From JAHHUA01 sp036635475 (GTDB taxonomy: Bacteria > Bacillota > Clostridia > Oscillospirales > Ruminococcaceae), in NCBI GenBank assembly GCA_036635475.1, contig JAVWQH010000026.1:1-28196 (forward strand): 28,196 bases of DNA, read 5' to 3'. Under the pieces are notes generated by a model. The model made no database searches. It was not told where the DNA came from and saw only the letters and a list, made by a program, of their open reading frames with translations. Position 1 is the first letter of the stretch, and the number at the start of each line of letters is the position of its first letter. The translations under genes were made by a program, and so were the position numbers. Of the stretch, positions 15,992-21,420 are shown piece by piece.

Positions 15992-17221
15992 TTAGATGTC
16001 AATATCGTCTTCATCTTCAAAAATATCTGCGGTTTCTGCTTCAAGCTCTGCTGCTGCATCTTTAATCACAAAATCATCGTCGGCATAAGTAGTTGTTTTC
16101 GCACCAGACAAGCACCCTTTGGCAAATCCATCAACTACCCATTCTTGAACCCTGTCTCCGTAGACCTTTCCGCCACGGTCACGAATAATGTCTTCCATAG
16201 TGATTTCGCCTATTGTCAATAAATCCTGCTCGTTTTCGGACAGCATATCTTCTGTGATTTCCTCGATTTGTGCGCCATCAAGCATATTGATACGAACTCC
16301 GAGTTCCTTCCACATATCGCCGTCTTTTTTATTAATTGTAAAATTCTTTTTGAACAACTCAGCTAACTTCAAAATTTTTTCATCGCCTGTTGCTGGAATA
16401 GATAGCGTAACAGGGCATGGGATTTTAGCTTTACGCTGACTGTCATAGCTGAATAAATAGGCACTAATGTAGTATCTGCCCTTTTCTTTTAAGCTCCCAT
16501 CATCAAATCCGTCTTTATTGTAGTAAACACAAATCGAGCCTTCCGATTTAACTATTTCGCTTTCATCTGCACGATAAATACGAGTAGGAATAAAATGCGT
16601 ATAAAATTTGCCTTGATATTCGCTGATTTCGATATTTCCTCGAATTCTAAACTTTACATTTTTGGTTTTATCGGAGCAAACAAGTTTATGTAAATATTCG
16701 GCAAAATCATATTCGGAAATAAATTCATGTCGTTTTTTATTACTGTCTTCTAACGCCTTTTCTGCGGTTTCTACGCTGTCAAACCCCGTAGATTCCATTT
16801 CTTCGGTAGTAATAGACCCATCTTTAAATTTATCTACAATTTCCGTAATTTCTGCACGACGTTTAGGTTTTTCAAGGTCTACAACAAATTTCTTAAACTC
16901 TGCAACTTGTGCAATGCTTTCGGGTTTTAAGCGATCCGCCCACGGAATTTTAATGTTTTCCCCTTTTACTTGGTTTCCGTCAGTATCTGTATAGTTTTTT
17001 CTAAAACTGTATACGTCTCCGTGTCCATCTTTCCAATGCCCACCTTTAACTTCAAGCATATGGCGGTTATTGCCCGCAATAGCGTTAAACTTTAGAGTGC
17101 GATTTACCCAACCACTATCAAAAACTTTGTCCTCATACGGGTTGAATTTTTCACTTTTCTTGCCAATTCCGAGCGTAGCAACTAGCTCGAATGTATTATT
17201 CATTGTTCTCTCTTTCGTCAT
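15992..17221 (-). CDS. phage ssDNA-binding protein (putative)
   Basis: A 409-residue protein that opens the replication operon. It has an OB-like central region (FRIRGNIEISEYQGKFYTHF) and a strongly acidic C-terminal tail (DIFEDEDDIDI), which in SSB proteins recruits replication partners. It resembles predicted ssDNA-binding proteins encoded beside Sak4-like ATPases and DnaB helicases in Firmicutes phages, by general pattern and not by an alignment. Start: ATG at 17221, 8-9 bases after AGGAGAA; an internal ATG at codon 7 follows AGAGAG and is a second possibility. It uses a strong ATG start, unlike the enzymes below it, which fits a protein needed in bulk. Confidence 0.75.
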   Translation of the reverse strand: MTKERTMNNTFELVATLGIGKKSEKFNPYEDKVFDSGWVNRTLKFNAIAGNNRHMLEVKGGHWKDGHGDVYSFRKNYTDTDGNQVKGENIKIPWADRLKPESIAQVAEFKKFVVDLEKPKRRAEITEIVDKFKDGSITTEEMESTGFDSVETAEKALEDSNKKRHEFISEYDFAEYLHKLVCSDKTKNVKFRIRGNIEISEYQGKFYTHFIPTRIYRADESEIVKSEGSICVYYNKDGFDDGSLKEKGRYYISAYLFSYDSQRKAKIPCPVTLSIPATGDEKILKLAELFKKNFTINKKDGDMWKELGVRINMLDGAQIEEITEDMLSENEQDLLTIGEITMEDIIRDRGGKVYGDRVQEWVVDGFAKGCLSGAKTTTYADDDFVIKDAAAELEAETADIFEDEDDIDI

Positions 17222-17262
17222 TAAACATTTCTCCTTATAATTTAAAATTCTTGTGTTGTTAA

Positions 17263-17299
17263 TTGAAATAGCTTGTACAATTTACAGCTCTTATTTCAA
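17263..17299. repeat. inverted repeat in the leader of the ssDNA-binding protein gene
   Basis: Arms TTGAAATA (17263-17270) and TATTTCAA (17292-17299) are perfect complements, with inner AGCT (270-273) and AGCT (286-289) and GTA/TAC pairs continuing the symmetry. It sits about 40-80 bases upstream of the gene start. It may be an operator or an mRNA hairpin; no T-run follows on the minus strand, so it is not a terminator. Confidence 0.5.
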
Positions 17300-17370
17300 C
17301 TAACTCGTATTTATATGAATGACCGATTTAAAATGCAGATAAAATCCTAGTTTTATGGTAATTTAATGTC

Positions 17371-17416
17371 TATATGTAGTGGTTGTAATAATTTTAAATA
17401 CTATATGTTGTGGTTT
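17371..17416. promoter_or_regulatory. tandem NrdR-box-like elements, 31-bp spacing
   Basis: CTATATGTAGTGGTT (17371-17385) and CTATATGTTGTGGTT (17402-17416) differ at one base and start exactly 31 bp apart, on the same face of the helix after three turns. On the minus strand they read AACCAC(A/T)ACATATAG. This resembles the NrdR box, which occurs as tandem pairs at this spacing; NrdR represses ribonucleotide reductase genes when dATP is high. The resemblance to the consensus is from memory; the tandem and spacing are direct. Confidence 0.5.
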
Positions 17417-17528
17417 TAGCTTTTGCTATTTTATTAAAAAATCCTATTTATCATAAACATAATCTATAAATTCAGTCTGCACTTAAATCCAGTCAATAAA
17501 TAATATTGGTTATAAAATTTCTTGAAAT

Positions 17529-18392
17529 TTATCTTGTGGTAGCATCTACTATAGGCGTCCCACCTTTTACAGTAACCCAGCCGTGTTTCATACGTGCTTC
17601 TGTTTCTTTAAAGGCAATGAGCTGCTCTGTAATACTACTTGCTATAAGCTTATTGGATTTAGCTTCGGCTTCAGCCTCCATAATTTTGATAGAAGCTTCA
17701 TTAGTGGCTTTAATAAGTTTTGTTTCCGCTTCTACCTTAGTTGTCTCCTGCTCTGCTTCTGCTTGCTGCTTTTTCTGCAATGCTGTAATTCTATCCTTGA
17801 TTGATTTTTCAAGTTGCTCATCAGGATGAACATCAATTATTGATGCATCTATTATTTCAATCCCAAATTGATTACCTAGCTCTTTGTTTAGAAATTCAGT
17901 AATACTCGTATTGATTTTTCCTCTGTTCCCACTGTAAATATCCATCATTGTGTAATCAGTTGTGATTTCAGAAATTTTAGATTTTAAGACAGTTCGTACT
18001 CTTTGGTCGATTATATCTTCGCCATTCATACCCTTAAACTTTTTATACGTTTCCACGACAGTCGCAGGGTTATATCTATACGACATCTGAAAAGATATTT
18101 TAATATTTGCATTATCAGATGTTGATACTAAAAAACTATCGTCCGACTTACTACCTTCCTGTTTGTCTTTACTTAATATGAATTGCTCATTACTAATAGA
18201 AAATTCCTTGACTTTCTTAGTAGGTGATACCATATGGAACCCTTGCGTGAGTACTTCATCTTGCACTCCACCAGACATCGAATATACAACACCAACGTAT
18301 CCAGTGGGGATTCTTTCTACACACATGAATCCTCCTATCATCCCTACAAACAAAACTACCCCTAAAATAACCGCTCCAATTTTACCTTTCAA
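17529..18392 (-). CDS. SPFH/prohibitin-like membrane protein
   Basis: A 287-residue protein of the SPFH (stomatin/prohibitin/HflC) group. One N-terminal membrane segment (IGAVILGVVLFVGMIGGF, about residues 4-23), an SPFH domain (ERIPTGYVGVVYSMSG to about residue 190), an Ala/Glu-rich coiled coil (QQAEAEQETTKVEAETKL) and a family-like tail. Such proteins form large rings on membranes and often hold proteases in check. Two TTG codons are near: the first lies 2 bases after AAGGAG, the second (18392) lies 8 bases after it, so I choose the second. The upstream gene is a 45-residue membrane protein, and the two look paired. A role at the host membrane is inferred. Confidence 0.85.
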   Translation of the reverse strand: MKGKIGAVILGVVLFVGMIGGFMCVERIPTGYVGVVYSMSGGVQDEVLTQGFHMVSPTKKVKEFSISNEQFILSKDKQEGSKSDDSFLVSTSDNANIKISFQMSYRYNPATVVETYKKFKGMNGEDIIDQRVRTVLKSKISEITTDYTMMDIYSGNRGKINTSITEFLNKELGNQFGIEIIDASIIDVHPDEQLEKSIKDRITALQKKQQAEAEQETTKVEAETKLIKATNEASIKIMEAEAEAKSNKLIASSITEQLIAFKETEARMKHGWVTVKGGTPIVDATTR

Positions 18393-18413
18393 ATTCAAAT
18401 CTCCTTATTATTT

Positions 18414-18551
18414 TTATTTTTTTAATTCATCTATACTGTCTCTCCATAATTTGTAAAACAGTTTACCTATTGGCTTATATGCGAATGACAATAAAAACCA
18501 CAACAATGTTACAAATAGGATTACTAGAAATATGAAAACAGGGTTAAACAA
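18414..18551 (-). CDS. 45-residue single-pass membrane protein
   Basis: TTG start 9 bases after GGGAGA. The product begins MFNPVFIFLVILFVTLLWFL, a long hydrophobic helix, then SFAYKPIGKLFYKLWRD and a charged end. It ends 22 bases before the start of the SPFH gene. I associate short proteins of this type with phage SPFH genes from memory, so it may be a membrane partner. Too short for most gene callers. Confidence 0.65.
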   Translation of the reverse strand: MFNPVFIFLVILFVTLLWFLLSFAYKPIGKLFYKLWRDSIDELKK

Positions 18552-18581
18552 TTATTAATCTCTCCCTTTCTAAACGCTAAG

Positions 18582-18827
18582 TCATTTATCAGTATCTGTA
18601 TCACATTGGTCATAACAGCTTTCACATAACCGCTGACCGCCCCTTGTCTTTATATAGGTGCCCACAATATATTCACCGCAGCAGTCACATTCATGAGCCT
18701 CACCGTAGGCACCACCGCAAACTGGGCACCCATTCCACTCTTCATATGGCGGTGACTCAAATCCGTGGGTCTCTGTATAATATTTTGTTTCTTTAAATAC
18801 TCGCCCACAATCCTTGCATATGTACAC
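18582..18827 (-). CDS. small zinc-ribbon protein
   Basis: An 81-residue protein with several Cys pairs: CKDC at the start, CPVC in the middle, CDCC, and CESC toward the end, enough for two zinc-ribbon knuckles. GTG start six bases after GGGTGG, which is formed by the end of the upstream gene. Acidic overall. It may bind nucleic acid or protein; no specific role is visible. Confidence 0.75.
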   Translation of the reverse strand: MYICKDCGRVFKETKYYTETHGFESPPYEEWNGCPVCGGAYGEAHECDCCGEYIVGTYIKTRGGQRLCESCYDQCDTDTDK

Positions 18828-19109
18828 TTAAAACCACCCAGAAGTTGTAAAATTACCCAAAGTAAGATTTTTTAGTCGAATTATCTTATTATATTTTTTC
18901 TCAAAAGCTGCACCTCTTTCTGTGAACTTCCTATCGAATTCATCACAGAGGTTCTGTATTTCATTTAGATCAGTAGCTTCCTCTGTTTGCAATCGCTTTT
19001 GCTCATTTAACTTGTCTTTTTCTTTAATACTTGCGAAACAGCGTAATTCGCACTTTGCCCTTTCTTCAACAGTCTTATGCTCCTTGCCACATAATTCACA
19101 TTTGTACAT
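18828..19109 (-). CDS. small zinc-finger protein with charged helical tail
   Basis: A 93-residue protein that opens with YKCELCGKEHKTVEERAKCE, a C2-type knuckle with more Cys following, then a Lys/Glu-rich helical stretch. ATG start 8 bases after GAGG. It ends next to the start of the following zinc-ribbon gene, so the pair is co-transcribed and probably coupled. Similar short proteins are widespread in Firmicutes phages with no known function. Confidence 0.75.
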   Translation of the reverse strand: MYKCELCGKEHKTVEERAKCELRCFASIKEKDKLNEQKRLQTEEATDLNEIQNLCDEFDRKFTERGAAFEKKYNKIIRLKNLTLGNFTTSGWF

Positions 19110-19176
19110 TTAATCAACCTCTTTCTGTCCTCTATTTTTTATTGTTTAGTTAGTGTCAAACAGTGATTTTATTGAC

Positions 19177-19401
19177 TTACTTTTTATTTTTTGTATTGAC
19201 GCTATATTTACCTTTAAACAAAATTCCACACAAAAACGTTATTCCCCATGCTTGCAACCATGTTAGTGTAGTTAAGCCGAATATACTTGGCATGAGCCAA
19301 TTCCAAAGCCACATCATTGGTAGCGACATTAACATATAACCCACAACCAGTAAAACAGCACAGCCTACAATCGTTGATATGCTCGAAAAAATATCTTTCA
19401 T
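19177..19401 (-). CDS. small membrane protein
   Basis: A 74-residue protein with two strongly hydrophobic stretches (about residues 10-32 and 48-62) around a Trp-rich segment (MMWLWNWLM), and a Lys/Asn-rich tail. Its ATG follows AGTAGGAATTAA. It probably spans the inner membrane twice. It is not a holin by any feature I can name, although small size and two helices would not exclude that. Confidence 0.7.
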   Translation of the reverse strand: MKDIFSSISTIVGCAVLLVVGYMLMSLPMMWLWNWLMPSIFGLTTLTWLQAWGITFLCGILFKGKYSVNTKNKK

Positions 19402-19428
19402 TTAATTCCTACTTTCTTTGATTTGTAT

Positions 19429-19455
19429 ACTCCCAAGCAAACGGGAGTTTTTATT
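19429..19455 (+). terminator. hairpin with T-run on the plus strand
   Basis: ACTCCC (19429-19434), an 8-base loop, GGGAGT (19443-19448), then TTTTTATT. On the plus strand this is a compact intrinsic-terminator shape; on the minus strand no T-run follows. Since all genes here are on the minus strand, it may end an unseen antisense transcript or only stabilise mRNA. Confidence 0.45.
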
Positions 19456-19464
19456 GATTGATGG

Positions 19465-19484
19465 TACCGACATTGATGTCGGTA
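19465..19484. repeat. 8-bp perfect hairpin
   Basis: TACCGACA (19465-19472), loop TTGA, TGTCGGTA (19477-19484). It lies between the 19494 and 19401 genes next to the terminator-like hairpin. It could be an RNA stability element or a protein-binding palindrome. No T-run follows on either strand. Confidence 0.5.
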
Positions 19485-19493
19485 GCAAAATTG

Positions 19494-19790
19494 TCAAGTG
19501 TCCCATTTTTGCAAAATTTCGCCTAATAAATTACAAGGATTTTTAAAATTATCATCTACAACTTTTGGGGAAATCCCAATCTTATTCAATGCCTTTATTG
19601 TTTTTTTTGTTAGAATTTTAGGCGGGTTCATTATAAACATATCCATTAATAATTCTTTAAAATATGTAGTTTCATATGTAACATTTTGCGTTCTAACTAA
19701 ACAGTCTAAAGCTTGTTGATATAATTTTCTGTAGCCGTTTTCATAGCAAAGCTTACTGCGGTATTTTGATTCTTGTTTTGATAACTGCAT
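19494..19790 (-). CDS. hypothetical protein
   Basis: A 98-residue protein, Lys- and Leu-rich, predicted mostly helical, without membrane segments or Cys pairs. The ATG follows GAGGAGATTAA. It begins 11 bases after the previous gene ends. I do not recognise it. Confidence 0.6.
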   Translation of the reverse strand: MQLSKQESKYRSKLCYENGYRKLYQQALDCLVRTQNVTYETTYFKELLMDMFIMNPPKILTKKTIKALNKIGISPKVVDDNFKNPCNLLGEILQKWDT

Positions 19791-19801
19791 TTAATCTCCT
19801 C

Positions 19802-20140
19802 TTATTCGATATTATTTAGTCTGTAAAATTCGCCCATTAAATCATCTATCTCTTCCCAAGATGTATAACCTAACCACTCTGTTTCGGTATAAGTGTTCCA
19901 TAATGGATACAATATGTTTTGCTGTTTATTCAGCAACTCTAACCGACACTTATGCTCTGCACTATCATCCCAAACGTACTGTTGTAAGTAATTAACTAGA
20001 CATTCAAAAAAATGTATCTGATGTGCTGAATTAAATATTGTCAACTTGTCTCTTTGCAGCATTTCATTTTTATATACACTGTATGAGTTGTCTAGCTTGT
20101 CTTCAAATGTTTTAATTAGTTGTGTATTTAATTTATCCAT
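19802..20140 (-). CDS. hypothetical helical protein
   Basis: A 112-residue acidic protein with two long helices and a WLGYTSWEEIDDLM segment near the C-terminus. ATG start after AAGGAGATCCGATAATAAA. No domain recognised. Same operon as its neighbours. Confidence 0.6.
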   Translation of the reverse strand: MDKLNTQLIKTFEDKLDNSYSVYKNEMLQRDKLTIFNSAHQIHFFECLVNYLQQYVWDDSAEHKCRLELLNKQQNILYPLWNTYTETEWLGYTSWEEIDDLMGEFYRLNNIE

Positions 20141-20158
20141 TTTATTATCGGATCTCCT

Positions 20159-20290
20159 TTATACCCTTTCTCCCAAACATACCAGCAGTAAGCCACTGCC
20201 TGTATTTTTTAACTTACTTAATTCATAAGGATTGTCTTTAATCCCACCAACAAAAGAAATAAGTTCGTTTAACTCCCTTGCACCATTCAT
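20159..20290 (-). CDS. 43-residue hypothetical protein
   Basis: ATG at 20290, 8 bases after AAGGA, product MNGARELNELISFVGGIKD and a short rest, ending LLLVCLGERV. Spacing and site make it a credible gene although short. It sits between the adenine methyltransferase and the 20140 gene. Function unknown. Confidence 0.5.
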   Translation of the reverse strand: MNGARELNELISFVGGIKDNPYELSKLKNTGSGLLLVCLGERV

Positions 20291-20367
20291 TATAGTGTTC
20301 CTTCCCCTTCTACTCACGGCTCAATGTAAACGAGGATTGCCTCAGTCCACATATCTTTGATATTTTA

Positions 20368-21147
20368 TCATTCATTACAAACGCTCCAATCTACAATATA
20401 TTTGCCTTTTTTATATGTAAATAATTTTTCTGTTGCGATACCTTTATCTGTAGATTTAATACTTCGACTTACTTCTTGCGACCAGATACATTCAAAATCC
20501 TTTGGTGCATTTAGCTCGGAGATTAAAACAATATTATCTTTTGATAACTCTCTCATAATCTGCCAGAATTTTTCATAATCAAAATCTTTACTATTTGAAA
20601 ATTGTTTTGTTCCTCTATATGGTGGGTCACTATATATTACACAGCCTTTAGGATTTTCCTTTGTAATAAAGTTCGCATAATCATCACAACTAAATTCAAT
20701 GTTTTGAAACTCTGTTTGTTTTGCCTGATTAGTTAAGTTGTCTTTTGCTTCACGATAATAATCTCTAAATCTTTCTCCCGACTTTGTTTTTTCGTATCCT
20801 GACTTTGCATAACCACCGTCAAAATATCTGCCATTATAGCTTGCAAGAAAGCCAACACACCCGACATACCAATTATCATAATTTTCAGGATTCCTTCTTA
20901 CCGATGAATATTCTTCTTTTGTGATTTTATCTGGAAATTCTTTGAATAGTTGCGCGTGAACAAGTAGTTCAATCAACGGCTTTCTAATATCATTGGCAAT
21001 TTTTGTTTCGCAAATGATTTTATCAATAACATTACAGCCGCCACAAAATGGCTCAAAATATGTAGTAAATTTACTTTCGTCAATACGCTTTTGAATTATT
21101 GGTACGATATACTTCGCCACTCTTGCCTTACTTCCCATATATTTAAT
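20368..21147 (-). CDS. dam: D12-class N6-adenine DNA methyltransferase (Dam-like), ATT start
   Basis: A 259-residue enzyme that methylates adenine in DNA. Visible motifs: YMGSKARVAKYIVPII at the start (AdoMet site), FEPFCGGCNVIDKI (motif I), and DPPYRGT (catalytic motif IV, DPPY). ATG at 21138 has no suitable ribosome site, and would remove KY. ATT at 21147-21145 gives the hallmark MKYMGSK N-terminus and lies 9 bases after GAGG of AGAGGTGAT. That makes this the cleanest example of a non-NTG start here. It lies next to a C5 methyltransferase and is probably used to evade restriction. No cognate restriction endonuclease is visible. Confidence 0.92.
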   Translation of the reverse strand: MKYMGSKARVAKYIVPIIQKRIDESKFTTYFEPFCGGCNVIDKIICETKIANDIRKPLIELLVHAQLFKEFPDKITKEEYSSVRRNPENYDNWYVGCVGFLASYNGRYFDGGYAKSGYEKTKSGERFRDYYREAKDNLTNQAKQTEFQNIEFSCDDYANFITKENPKGCVIYSDPPYRGTKQFSNSKDFDYEKFWQIMRELSKDNIVLISELNAPKDFECIWSQEVSRSIKSTDKGIATEKLFTYKKGKYIVDWSVCNE

Positions 21148-21193
21148 TGGCTATCACCTCTTTCTTAATTCGATATAAAATGTGAATTTCATA

Positions 21194-21400
21194 TTAGATG
21201 CATTGAAAGAATAATATTGTTCCACTGCCCATTGCTCCATTACTCCTTGTGCTAAGCGTACAAGCGTATTCTTTTAGCTCCGATGAATTGTAAACATCTA
21301 AAAACATTGGAATATATCCGTGTTTATAATAAAACTTTTTGTATGAATCATTTACCCATTTCGAGGATGTTAAATTTAGATTATCACAAAGGAATTTCAT
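21194..21400 (-). CDS. conserved-looking phage protein, unknown
   Basis: A 68-residue protein with ATG start 5 bases after GGAG. Begins MKFLCDNLNLTSSKWVNDSY and ends with ACTLSTRSNGAMGSGTILFF. The Ser/Gly-rich end (TRSNGAMGSGT) is distinctive. I recall similar phage proteins but know no function. It separates the two methyltransferases. Confidence 0.65.
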   Translation of the reverse strand: MKFLCDNLNLTSSKWVNDSYKKFYYKHGYIPMFLDVYNSSELKEYACTLSTRSNGAMGSGTILFFQCI

Positions 21401-21420
21401 ATTTTCTCCACAAGAAGAAT

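Larger units (their letters stand above)
17222..17528. promoter_or_regulatory. noncoding control region upstream of the replication operon
   Basis: About 307 bases without a gene. It holds a tandem pair of NrdR-box-like elements (17371-17416), an inverted repeat (17263-17299) and a direct repeat GACTGGATTTAAG/GACTGAATTTATAG (17494-17464, minus strand, period 17). A possible minus-strand promoter is TTAAAA (17398-17393) with TATAGA (17375-17370) 17 bases on; its -10 lies inside a box. The promoter is weak evidence; the region's role as operon control is inferred from position. Confidence 0.55.

Noticed and set aside
20330..20345. GAGG/CCTC hairpin as a terminator before the 20290 gene
   Set aside because: Four base pairs and no T-run; too weak.
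20314..20352. 12-codon frame after the Dam stop starting MWTEAILVYIEP
   Set aside because: Too short and lacks a ribosome site; may be a gene remnant but cannot be supported.
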